Source: Gymnopilus junonius
Taxonomy: Eukaryota; Basidiomycota; Agaricomycetes; Agaricales; Galerinaceae
DNA length: 64,000 bases
Direction of reading: 5' to 3'
Assembly (NCBI GenBank): GCA_015501075.1
Contig: JADNYJ010000090.1
Coordinates: 94,522 to 158,521, forward strand
Shown here: positions 1 to 9,616 of the stretch, piece after piece
How the letters are laid out: each line of letters opens with the position of its first letter
How positions within the stretch are numbered: the stretch's first letter is position 1
Made by a program: the position numbers and the translations under genes
The notes under the pieces: generated by a model
What the model saw: the letters and a program-made list of their open reading frames with translations, nothing else
Database searches by the model: none
Told to the model about the DNA's origin: nothing

Positions 1-1137
1 TTCGACGACGCAGATGCGAGCGAATATCTGGCTTGGCGCAAAACGTTATTGTCGCTCTCTCAGACGTGCAGACACTGGCGGGAAGTCTTTTGGACACAGC
101 TCTGGAGGTGTATCGAAGTCTGCGAAGAGATGCATACTGAGGAGCACGGAAAACTATCCAAGGGGCATCCGTATTATGTAGCACGAAACGCGACTATAGA
201 GAGACGGTTTAACAGCGAACTGGTCCGTCAGCTTGAGGTTGTCACAGTACGTGATCCATGTCTTGCAGATTATGTGAAGTGAGTGATATCGTTTACTTTC
301 TGTCCTCAACTTCTGAACCGGATTGCTAGAATAATTAATGTTGAGGTGGTAGAGTTCTCTATCAAGAAGGTTTTGATTGAGCTTGCCCGTTGTCTTTCCC
401 TTTTCCCTAACCTTCGAGACATCAAACTTCAGATTCTGAAAACACAACAAACCGAGATCAGTCTAGCAAGCATCGTAAGAAGCGTGTTCTCCGAGCATAA
501 ATATATGCAGATTCGCTCTGTGGGTGTCTGCAATATGTCGTATCCGTTGCTATCCTCCTGTCCTGAAGCTCGCCACGTCGGCTGGAGATTAGTCAGCTCT
601 AATAGGTCTGAACACCCTCTGCAGTATCAACTTTCAGGAGGCATACCTTGTTGCCCTAGGGTAGAGTGCCTTGAGTTGTATGCATATTGGACACGAAACC
701 CTGAAGGTCAAGTTTACAACAACTGCTTCTGAAGTACTTAGCAGGAAACTGACAAAAATCCCAGACAATTCCTTAGAATCTATTGCAGAAGCATTTCCAA
801 ACGTTCGTGAATTGACCCTGAGGTGGAAGGCATTCTGGATTCATGTGAGCGTTCGATGCCGTACTTTAATTCACTATTGTGACGAATAATTATTTTAACT
901 CTGTAGAGCGATTTGCCCGACCTTGACTTCCTGATAAAGCTTCTACGATTGCGAAAGATAGAAATGCTTACTCTTCCGAATATTAAAGGAGACGACAGGC
1001 GGGAATTTGCCAGAACACTTGTGGAGCACCTTCTCAAATTGCAGAAGAGGGATGGGGAGGCGAAGGAAGCTATCTTGCATTGGGCCACCAATAAATTTCC
1101 AGAGAAAACAATCCTTCCAGCTCCCCCGTCAAAATGA
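1..1137 (+). CDS. F-box family protein, 5'-truncated by the window edge
   Basis: Partial gene open from base 1 in frame 1. Exons 1-278, 330-706, 777-844 and 907-1137 join through GT-AG introns of 51, 70 and 62 nt and keep one frame to TGA at 1137 (317 residues visible). The N-terminal part has the signature of the expanded agaricomycete F-box family: a Leu-rich stretch, then CRHWREVFW, then LVRQLEVVTVRDP. The F-box core itself would lie upstream of the window. Irregular leucine-rich segments follow (LARCLSLFPNLRDIKLQIL) and the end is basic. Members of this family are thought to be substrate adaptors of SCF ubiquitin ligases, but no substrate can be inferred. The same exon pattern recurs in the next gene, so the two are tandem duplicates. 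The exon map rests on alignment of the two copies by eye. Confidence 0.72.
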
Positions 1138-1206
1138 AGTGGTCTAGGCTACTCAATGGCATTATAATACATGTTTAATACCGTTATTTACGATAGAAAA
1201 ATGGCC

Positions 1207-1426
1207 CTGACACACTGCTGGCACCAACCTCTGTTTCTTTGGGAAACAGCATGAAAGAAACATGTCACCTGATTTCTTTTAGGTGTTTCTCCAGAAACCA
1301 GCGTTCGGCCTTGCCTAATTTGGTATGGCCGACCGGTTTCTCAAGAAAACAGTGGAAAAAAGTCATATGACGTGTTTCCTAGGTACTGTTTCCTCAAGAA
1401 ACACTACTCAGTGCCAGCAGTGACAC
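1207..1426. mobile_element. MITE-like inverted-repeat element between the F-box paralogues
   Basis: The outer ends are inverted repeats. CACTGCTGGCAC near 1213 is matched by its complement near 1411, and the similarity continues inward about 39 bases through TGTTTCTT..GGAAACAG. The interior is packed with short imperfect palindromes of GTTTCTnnAGAAAC type. There is no ORF. The target duplication could not be fixed because the outermost bases of the two ends differ. A non-autonomous DNA transposon is the best reading; a large regulatory palindrome is the alternative. Confidence 0.5.
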
Positions 1427-1580
1427 TAACTATTGTCAGTCCTGGTCATGATTTTGTGTCGAACGGCTTAACAGGACGTTGCGGTTGCTTTGTGGGAGGC
1501 TAAAATTAGTCTTCGCGCAAGGGGTGTTCTCACGCCTCTCACTTCCTTTCACTCTGAGTACCATACGGCTGATTTTAGTC

Positions 1581-2934
1581 ATGACTACTTCCAAGTCTAT
1601 TTCTAAGAAGGCTCGTACTTCGATTGGCAGCAAAGACCAACAACTTCAAAAATGTGACCATCCAGTGAAAGAGAAACATCAATATCTGTCGTTAAGAATG
1701 CGAGTGGATTCTCTGTTACCCCAGTTGAACTGCTTTCAGAAATCGCATCGTACATTCCGAGACCCGTCGATCCGTTATCTACCGAGCGCTGGTGCTCACT
1801 TTTCAGCGACTCAGATGCAAGGGAATACCTAGCTTGGCGAAAAACGTTATCATCCCTCTCAAGGACGTGCAGGCACTGGCGGGGTTCTTTTGGCCACAGC
1901 TATGGAGGAGGATTGAAATATGTGAAGGAATGTATGTGGACTTGGAGGAGCATACAAAGCTTTCGAAGGAACGGGAGAAAGAGAGAGTTTTCAACGTTGA
2001 ATTGGTCCGTCAGCTCGAGATTATCACGGTGCGTGATCCCTATCTTGCGGACTACGTCAAGTGAGTGTGGCATCCATTGCTTCCTGTCCTCCATTCCTGA
2101 GCCATGATAAAAATTCTAGGGAAATAAATATTGAGGTGGTTGAGTTCTCAATCAAGCCGGTTTTGGTCGAGCTGGCTCGTTGCCTTTCCCTTTTCCCCAA
2201 CCTTCGGCATGTCAAAATCCAGGTTCTGCGGACAAACAAGGCAGAGAGCAGTCTAGCCAACATTGTAAGAAGTGTATTCTCCAAGCGCAAATATCCGCAG
2301 ATTCGCTCCGTGGGTATCTGTGATGTGTCTTATCCATTTCTGTCTGCCTGTCCGGAAGCGCACTCTGTCAGCTGGAGATGGTCCAACTTTAATCAATTTA
2401 GATTTAAAGATAATTTCAGTCTTCAAGCTCGCCTTCCTGTCTGGCCTTGGGTAGAAAAGCTCCAGTTGACTATTCCATCTGCTGAATACCTGGAAGGTAA
2501 TGTTTTGTACTCCTGAAAATCATTCAAAAAAATTGAGGTAACATTGTTCTATAGAAGTTGCTGGAGCTGTTCCGAATGTCCATGAATTTATTGTGAAGGG
2601 GGATCCGGATTCATGGTTCATGGTACGTAATGTTTGTTTACTTACATTAATTTTGTTTTCACCCTTCTATTGCTTGTTGTCTCTGCCCCAGCCTGGACTC
2701 TCTACCTTGAATTTCATTCCGAGGCTTCTTCACTTGCGAAGGATTGAGATTTTTGTGGTCATGAATCTGATGCATGATTGGAAGAGGTTTTTTAGAACAG
2801 TAATAGAGAATTTGCTCGAGGTGCAGAAGCAGGATGGTGAGGACAAGGAAGCTGTGTTGCACTGGGCTGCCTTTCCATCTGACACCGAGGCAATAATGGA
2901 GACAAAGGTTCTCCCTGCTCCCCGGCATTATTAA
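1581..2934 (+). pseudogene. frameshifted tandem paralogue of the F-box gene
   Basis: From ATG 1581 the frame changes twice. The lysine-rich N-terminus is in one frame. The F-box proper (VELLSEIASYIPRP, then EYLAWRKTLSSLSRTCRHWRG, from about 1715) is in a second. FFWPQLWRRIEICEG onward is in a third. At the second break the copy has 20 nt where the upstream paralogue has 21 (CACTGGCGGGGTTC against CACTGGCGGGAAGTC), so this is a one-base deletion and not an intron. Downstream introns 2061-2119, 2497-2554 and 2623-2691 match those of the first gene, and the frame then runs to TAA at 2934. It is probably a decaying duplicate, though an assembly error could produce the same picture. The first frame change could also reflect a wrongly chosen start. 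Confidence 0.62.
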
Positions 2935-4188
2935 GACTATGACTATATAGTAGCTCTCCTGCTGAGGGGGGTTCCCAGTCATTCTACCTGCGTATTTAAC
3001 GTACGTTCTATGTATAAATGGGCCTCCCTAGTTTAAATTGGCCGAAATTGGAAGTGATGTTCAAGCGCCGGGTTATATCACCTTGATAATAAGGGGTCTT
3101 GAGGCAAGACAGTGCGATCATGGCTACCGATCGAGGAAATGGTGGAAGACGCGCCGTGTGATAGTAACATCAATTTGGAAGAGGCCAGATACGAGAACAC
3201 GAATGATGGATCGTTTCAGGATACCGGTACATTTTCTGAGGAAATGCTTTGATTCATAGAAGCGTTACGTGGTCGAGATCAAAAGAACCGTTCACAGGAA
3301 AGGAAAGTACTAGTATTTGAGGCCAGGCAAGTAGATACAAATCGCCAGCTGAGTTATCGCGATGGTGCGATAGATTGGGTGCCAATGACCAGAGTGAATC
3401 CACTGCGGATTTCAGAGACGGCACTCCGTCAAGCACGTCCCTCAAGAAGAAACAAATATATGGAGGCGTAGAAACGTTACGTGATCCACGTTGAAAGAGC
3501 TTTTTACATGTACAGAAATTGAAGTTACCAACCAGAGGCGTCATTTCTGTCGTAAGCACTTTGATTCAATGACGCTAGAAGAGGCAGATGTGCATGTAGT
3601 GTCCAAGGCGACAAAGGCAAGGACAAAGAAGAGCGAAAGGATACTGAAAGCCGCAGAGAAGTTTTTGTGGGTATATACCGAGGCGGAGAAGGTGTGTCGA
3701 AAGACCTGTCAGTAGGTGAGGGATGTTCAAGATTTCTGTCGCCTGTCAACTGTAAAGAGCTGGAAAAGGGAATATGTCGTGTCCACAGTGATGCAAGCAA
3801 AGTCGAGGAAGAGCAGAAAAAACCGCAGAGGAGGGTAGATTACATGAGTCAAATCGCTGGTGTAGACGATAGATAGAATCATAGATACGATTGAGTGAAG
3901 AGGTGAGTGCCGTACTAAACGCCTTGCGCAGCAACCTGGTTTCATGGTAATTACGCGTTCTAGGTCGTGTGGGTTTACATATGGTGATCGTCAGTGATAG
4001 AAAAGGGAATTGAGCTCCGGTCGCCCATTCCAGCGCCCGCGAAGCCGACGCTTACTCGCGGATCGTCCGGCCGGTCGAGGACCGGCACAAGATTCGCACG
4101 ATCCGAAAACGGCAACGCTATCAGTAGAGTACCAGTAACGCCCCCATCGCCAACAACATCGTCCAGGGCCTCCCTTTTCCTCTTCAAG
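2935..4188. other. intergenic DNA with no recognisable gene; GC-rich promoter side of uL23
   Basis: About 1.25 kb. The first 900 bases hold only short frames without recognisable domains. Two loosely similar segments recur, TTTGATTCA followed by a GCGTTACGTG-like or GACGC block near 3248-3275 and 3470-3580, which suggests an old degenerate duplication. From about 4000 the base composition turns GC-rich and CpG-rich, as expected just upstream of a highly expressed ribosomal protein gene. Confidence 0.4.
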
Positions 4189-4430
4189 GTGAGCACGAAT
4201 CTATGATTTTTGAATGTGGGATTGGTAGCTGGGGTGTGGAGGGTCGGTTTGGGTGGGTTTGAGGGTGATTTGATGGCTGGGAGGGGTGGATGCGGTTTGT
4301 TGGAGGTGGATGTACCTTTGGTTGGAAGTTTTGGGTTGGGAGGTTTCGAGTGGTTGGAATTGCTGCATTTCGAGATGTTGGTTTTGGGAGGATTGGTTCG
4401 CTGACCTGTGTTGCGTTTGATGTTTTGCAG
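4189..4430 (+). other. likely 5'UTR intron of the uL23 gene, G-rich
   Basis: A GTGAGC donor at 4189 and a TTTTGCAG acceptor ending at 4430 lie immediately before the ATG at 4443. The interior is strongly G-rich on the plus strand, with clustered GGG runs around 4220-4262. Leader introns are common in ribosomal protein genes. No snoRNA boxes were recognised. The call rests on splice signals and position only. Confidence 0.5.
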
Positions 4431-4442
4431 ACTCTTCAAGAA

Positions 4443-5171
4443 ATGGCCACCACAAAAACACCCAAGGGCAAGGCCGCTGCCCCCAAGAGTGCGTACGCTC
4501 GAGCTATTGAGATTCCATTGGACACGCCGGCTGACGTTCATCGGTTGTGTTTTGTCTGCAGAGGCTGGATCGAAGGAGACCAAGGCCAAGCAGGCCAAAA
4601 AAGCCGCTCTGCAAGGCGCGCACTCGCACTCGTCGCGCAAGACGAGGACCTCGGTGTCGTTCCACCGCCCCAAGACTCTGCGTCTCGCCCGCGACCCCAA
4701 GTACCCCCGCAAATCGGTCCCTCATGTGCCCAGGATGGATCAGTTCAGGACTATTGTCTCGTGCGTATTTCTTGTTCTTGGTTTAGCCGGCTTTCGGCTC
4801 ATGCTGGGGCAGACCGCTGAACACTGAGTCTGCGATGAAGAAGATCGAGGAGCACAACACCCTTGTCTTCATTGTCGACCTCAAGGCCAACAAACGCCAG
4901 ATCAAGGATGCTGTGAAGAAGCTGTACGACGTCCAGGCCCTCAAAGTTAACACTCTCATCCGGTACGTTTATTCTTGCTCGTTCTTTCACTAGATTCAAT
5001 CGATGTACTGACGTGGATGGCATTAGACCTGATGGCAAGAAGAAGGCGTACGTCCGTCTGACACCTGATCACGATGCGCTGGACGTGGCCAACAAGGTCC
5101 GTACTTTTTTTTTATGGTGCGGTGTGATGCGGTGTGCTGACGCACTGGATTGACAGATTGGTTTCATCTAA
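4443..5171 (+). CDS. RPL25: 60S ribosomal protein uL23 (L23a / yeast L25)
   Basis: Component of the large ribosomal subunit near the polypeptide exit tunnel, where it binds 26S rRNA and contacts SRP and nascent-chain factors. Exons 4443-4488, 4562-4760, 4813-4962, 5027-5096 and 5157-5171 join in frame to 159 residues plus TAA, a normal family length. The N-terminus is Lys/Ala-rich ([15 protein letters not shown]). The conserved core is plain: [19 protein letters not shown], then [20 protein letters not shown], then a C-terminus reading [20 protein letters not shown] and ending in NKIGFI. All four introns have GT-AG ends; the last coding exon is only 15 nt and completes the classic IGFI ending. 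It is CpG-normal and intact, a good host-gene anchor for the left flank. Confidence 0.96.
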
Positions 5172-5592
5172 ATCAGTTGGTGGGAATAGATGGCGGCGGG
5201 GCGTAGGCCGATGCGGGGCACTCATTTTTTCTGTCGTTTTTCTTTCGCCTACATACACATATGTTGTCCGTATACTGTTCTATGCCTTGGCTGCTATGAT
5301 ATTTTACTATGGAAAGGCGAAAAGTGCGAAGAAACGGAGGGTGAAATGATAAGCCGATGAGCGGGCGTTGCTGTGCATTTGGCCGAAACAGGGCCGTTGT
5401 TTGATGGGAATAAACAAGCAGACGATCTTTGCTTCTTTCTTTTCGTTCCTCTCCTTACGAACCCTTGGACGAACCGACTCCTTTTCCGTGCTAACACAGC
5501 AATCCACGCTCTTTCTTTCTTTTCTGGCGGTCATCCTCTACTGCCGTCCTGGCTTAACAGCACTTCCCCCTTTCAACCAGAGAAAAAGAAAA
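5172..5592. promoter_or_regulatory. uL23 3' region and pyrimidine-rich promoter of the next gene
   Basis: This space between two co-directional genes holds the uL23 3' end. From about 5430 it has CT-rich tracts (CTTTGCTTCTTTCTTTTCG and CTCTTTCTTTCTTTTC) directly upstream of ATG 5593, a common feature of fungal core promoters. No TATA box is obvious and no other gene is seen. Confidence 0.4.
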
Positions 5593-8085
5593 ATGGTGCA
5601 TCTTCACCTCGCCACCCTTTTCTTCTTGGTTTCCTCGTCTCTCGCTGCCCATTCGTCCAATGCCAACTCTCATGCTCGTCGCTCCATCGACATCGCCAAG
5701 AGGGGCGGCATTCTCGATAACATCGTCCCCAATATTGTTGATAGTATTCCAGGGATCAATGGAGGTGGCGCTAGCAGTGAGTTCTGCGTGTGAGGCTTTA
5801 TTGTTGTCCTGATGTTGTCTTTTTTTTCCTGTAGATCCCCTGAACATTGCTGGTGGCGGAGGCCCAGGCAGCAGCAGCACCTCTTCGTCGTCGTCGAGCT
5901 CGTCTAGTACTGAGAGCTCGACGACTTCGGCTACCACCACTACTTCCGACACGACGACCTCGCCTTCTTCTTCCTCTACGAGCTCGTCCTCTTCCTCTTC
6001 TACCTCTACATCTTCTACTTCCTCGTCTTCTGACATCACCACCTCATCCACCCCCTCTAGTACTGCTGTAACAACTCCCCTCAGCAACACCGGAACTGAC
6101 AGTACCAGCCTTTTGCCTGCCACTTCGGTGTCCGACTCGACCACGTCCAGCGGTGATGGGACCACCATCACCTCTCCGCCCGTGTCTAGTCCTACTGACA
6201 CTTCATCAAGCACTGCGACGACGTCTACAGACCCTTGCCTTGTTGGCTTTTTGGGACCGCTTGGTGATGGTGTTTGCAGTATAGTTAGTGGGGTCACCAG
6301 CGCCGTTGGTGGACTTGGCCCGACGACGTCTTCTTCGGACACTCCCACAACCAGCCCTACTAATACTCCCACAACCAGCCCTACAGACACCCCTACAACC
6401 AGCCCTACAGACTCACCCACGACTAGCCCTACAGACTCACCAACGACTAGCCCTACAGATTCACCGACGACCAGCCCAACGGATTCACCCACTTCAGACG
6501 CGGGTCCTACCACCACTACTTCGTCTGCCCCTGGAAATATCCTCAGCTCCATCATTTCCATTGCGTCCAGTGTCTTCGTACCCCCGCCGACGTCTGTTTC
6601 ATCGTCGGACACAAGTTCCATTACCGATGCGCCCACTTCGGCTTCGGATGGACCCACCTCGGCGTCGGGTTCGCCTACCAGCGCTCCTCCCACTTCTGAC
6701 CAGGCTCCTCCTACGTCTGATCAGGCCCCTCCGACCTCAGCTAGTTCGTCCTCAACGTCAGGTTCCTCCCAGCCCACGTCTATTATCACGTCTGTCCCGC
6801 TTTCCGCTCCTCCGACCACTACCTCTTCGTCGACACCTATCATTAGCTTCCCCGGCGGAAATTCAACGGTGTCGGGTGATATCACCTCGGGTGTGACGAC
6901 CAGCACCACTGCGGGTGACCCTCTTGTTACCACTATCACCAGTATTTCGGTGGACCCTGCGTTGTCTTTCGTCCTGACAGAGTCTTCGCTGGCTCTCGCC
7001 TCCATTGCGACCACTACGCCTTCTATGACACTCACTGACCCCGACCAGGCGACTACCACTATTTCCATTCCTTCGGGCTCAGCGGCCACTGCTGAAACGA
7101 CTCCCAGTGTTGCACCTCTCCCGACGGGTATCCCTGGAAGGATTTTGCCTGCGAACCAACTGTCGTCCGATACGGCTCTGGGTGGATATACGTTGATCAG
7201 TATCTTGTTCACTCCGGAGCTCAACTGGCCGTTTGTGGTGGACAGTCCGATTTCGAGCAGTCAGATTTTCGCGTATATCCCTGTGCTGATCGAGGCTGCG
7301 CTGGGTATTAGTGGTATGTCTTAATTTTTTAATTAATTAATTGTGGGTGCTGATAATAGATGGATGGTTTAGGCTCTCAGATTTATACTTTTGCTCTCCA
7401 AGTCTACGTCCCGACAGACTATCAAGGGCCCTCGGACGCTTCTAACCTCGGCACTATGTGGCTCGGTTATATTCCCACGGGCCTCGTCGATGAGCTTGCG
7501 GCAGAAATCAAAGTCAAGACGTCGGCATTCTACACCGGCGTATCCGACAACGTCGCCCAAAGCCTTGCGCAGCGCGTCAACTCGGGCTTCTCCCTCCGTT
7601 CCGTCTCTGCCTCCGCCGGACCCGGCTCAGCCGATCCTGGATCGGACGGCTCGTCCCTCTCGGGCGCGGTGAGCTCGAGCAGCGGCTCCGGTGGTGCGAG
7701 CAAGAGTAGACAAGACGCGATTATCGGCGTGGTCAGCGCCCTGGGCGCTATCGCGCTCCTGGTTCTCGTGTTCCTCGTCTATAGGTCCTTGAAGCGCAGA
7801 AGACAGCTTGCGCACCACCGTCTCTCCGATCCTCCTGACATGATGGGCGTTCGTCCGGAAGGAAGGGAGTTTGATGAGGATAGTGTTGGCGGTGCGAGGA
7901 GACGGAGCTTCTATTTCGCGGAGGACTCGTTGAGGGGATATCAGGCCGAGAGGCCCGAGGCGGATCTTATTCAGTTCGATGGACATGTACAGGGCGGACA
8001 GCAGCCGCAGGCGATGAGCCAGAGGAGGGTGGTGCCTGCTGCGATTTCAGCGCCGATCTTGAGGGAGAGTAGTATGAATTGGTGA
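5593..8085 (+). CDS. Ser/Thr-rich mucin-like single-pass membrane protein
   Basis: Exons 5593-5776, 5835-7313 and 7373-8085 (introns of 58 and 59 nt) encode about 791 residues. Residues 1-19 form a signal peptide (LHLATLFFLVSSSLA). A KR site follows near residue 36, and then a very long Ser/Thr region runs to about residue 450, including an octapeptide array (PTTSPTDS) encoded by the tandem repeat at 6341-6493. A more ordered domain (about residues 450-630; LNWPFVVDSP, then TFALQVYVPTDYQGP, then WLGYIPTGLVDEL) precedes one transmembrane helix at about 670-692 (IIGVVSALGAIALLVLVFLV). A basic stop-transfer RSLKRRR follows, with a cytoplasmic tail of about 100 residues. The layout resembles Mid2/Wsc-type wall sensors or cell-wall mucins, with heavy O-mannosylation expected. 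No cysteine-rich WSC domain is visible, so the function is inferred only from architecture. Confidence 0.85.
6341..6493 (+). repeat. 24-nt coding minisatellite (about six copies)
   Basis: In-frame units encoding the octapeptide PTTSPTDS or close variants. Copies differ mainly at third positions (ccc/cca/ccg, act/acg), so the array is old enough to have drifted silently while the peptide was kept. Confidence 0.85.
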
Positions 8086-9238
8086 GAGGGGTTGATGATC
8101 TTTTCCAACGATTTTCATGATCCCCCACTGTCTCTTTCGCTCTCGCCTCTGACACCCTCCCTTGCTTTCTTGTTCCCGACAAGCACAACCTACATCCCCG
8201 TGATTTCGTCATTTTTTCACAACATTCACACTCTCACCAACTCTACTCTACACCTCCCTGTCATTTATTTAATCCGCCCTCTTCTTCCGAGTTTCCAAAA
8301 AAAACATCGGACAATTTTTTTTCTTGCTTGTTCTTTTTTGCTCGCCGGGACGCAGCAATGTTTTGCCCCTCCTTTGTTGTACCCAGTCGGTGGGACGATG
8401 AACTGAACTACTGATTTCTTCTTGCTTTTTTTGATCTACTCGATCATGATCTGCTTTTACATACTTGTTTTTTTTTGGTGGTTTGCTTGTTTTTAACTTA
8501 TTTTTTATGCACAATATATACCTTTTTTTTTTTTGGTGAATCAATCCCCCGTGTCTCTTAAATAGATTGATGTTGTTTATATACAAACTTGTTATTATTG
8601 CTTCCTGTCTTTTATTCCAATTGACTGGTTGACATTTTTTTTATGTGTGCTTAACTAGCTTGCTTTTGCTTCTTTCTTTGATGCTTGCTAGTGACGTTGA
8701 TGTTCTTTATGGGTTGATAGGTTGTAGACTTTGGAATAAAAAAAAGTCTGTCCTTATTAAAGCCAACCTTTGGGGATGGTGCATGGGGATACATCAATGT
8801 GGTTTTTTTTTTGTTATTGATTTAATTGACCATTGGGGCAAACCCTATGTAGGTGAATAACCCCTCCTCCCTGTCCTCTGCATGCTGTCTACTGTATGTA
8901 TTCCAGATACCAAGTCCTTGGGTCAGAGCCCAGGTTTGTAGACCTGTCAAGTGGCTAACATTGACTATGTGCTATGAAAGCTATGGGAATAGAGTAAATT
9001 ATGTGTGTTACAGTCGTTTGCATGAGAAATTGCCGCACTACTTTTTGGAAAAAGCGTGACATGATGGTCATCTGCCTGAAGTAGTTCCCAAAATAGCAGC
9101 CGGACCAGTCCCGACTCCCCAGCCCCAGTGTCAGAGATCAAGCTCTCGTCGTCTTACCAGCAAATCCTTGTAGATATACCTCGACTGTAGTGTACATAGA
9201 TAGCATAATTCAGCAGTCAGTAAAGGTAAAGCCACTAT
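8086..9238. other. T-rich gene-free stretch between host genes and transposon island
   Basis: It starts with the 3' untranslated region of the membrane protein gene. Long T runs (8316-8330, 8466-8480, 8524-8540, 8800-8815) dominate, and the short frames here have no recognisable domain. CpG becomes rare towards 9.2 kb, marking the edge of the decayed transposon island. Confidence 0.45.
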
Positions 9239-9616
9239 TTATTCTGTGGCCTCCTTTGTGACCTTCTTTTTCAACTTTTCCAAGTGCTTGAGTGTATGGG
9301 AAACTGTTGAGATTGAAACATTGACTTTGTGATATTGATGCAAGTTTTCTTTAATTTCATTCTGGTATAGGCAGGGTTGGGCATCAAGTAAACCAGAGAC
9401 ATAGTTTGTGTCTCTCATGTTCAGAATTCATGGTCCAGCCCGAGGTTTTGCATGAGGGTTGCTGATGACACCATAATCCCTATGGAAGCCAAGGACATTT
9501 TGAACCATCTGCACTGAACACTTAGCTAGGCCCGCTATTTCCTTCATGCTTATCCCCATTTCCTCATGCCAGGCAACAAAACGTTCATGCAGTTTAGTAG
9601 TCAGATGAGGTGCCAT
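9239..9616 (-). pseudogene. Tc1/mariner-type transposase N-terminus (HTH region), truncated
   Basis: The minus strand encodes about 125 residues of the two-helix-turn-helix DNA-binding part typical of fungal Tc1/mariner elements: ERFVAWHEEMGISMKEIAGLAKCS, then GFHRDYGVISNPHA, then DTNYVSGLLDAQPCLYQNEI and ISTVSHTLKHLEKLKKKVTKEA. One TGA at 9428-9430 interrupts the frame where Arg would fit (CGA to TGA). The frame ends at TAA 9239-9241, before any DDE catalytic domain, and no catalytic core was recognised nearby. A dead 5' fragment is the most likely reading. Confidence 0.68.

Noticed and set aside
1660..1700. A short intron explaining the first frame change in the second F-box gene
   Set aside because: The only GT-AG pair that fits the frame gives about 32 nt, too short for a fungal intron, and the second frame change leaves no room for an intron at all.
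3975..4712. Minus-strand frame of 245 codons across the uL23 5' region
   Set aside because: It runs antisense through the leader intron and coding exons of uL23 and has low-complexity Pro/Thr/Asn content.
6341..6493. CRISPR-like direct repeats
   Set aside because: In-frame 24-nt coding minisatellite without spacers, in a fungal gene.
5554..6693. Long minus-strand open frame (379 codons) over the membrane protein gene
   Set aside because: It is the complement of the Ser/Thr-rich repeat region. The Val/Gly/Glu-rich translation is a shadow of biased codon use, and the plus strand has signal peptide, introns and a membrane helix.
6721..7224. Second minus-strand frame in the same gene
   Set aside because: Shadow of the Thr/Ser-rich exon; no domain and no independent start context.
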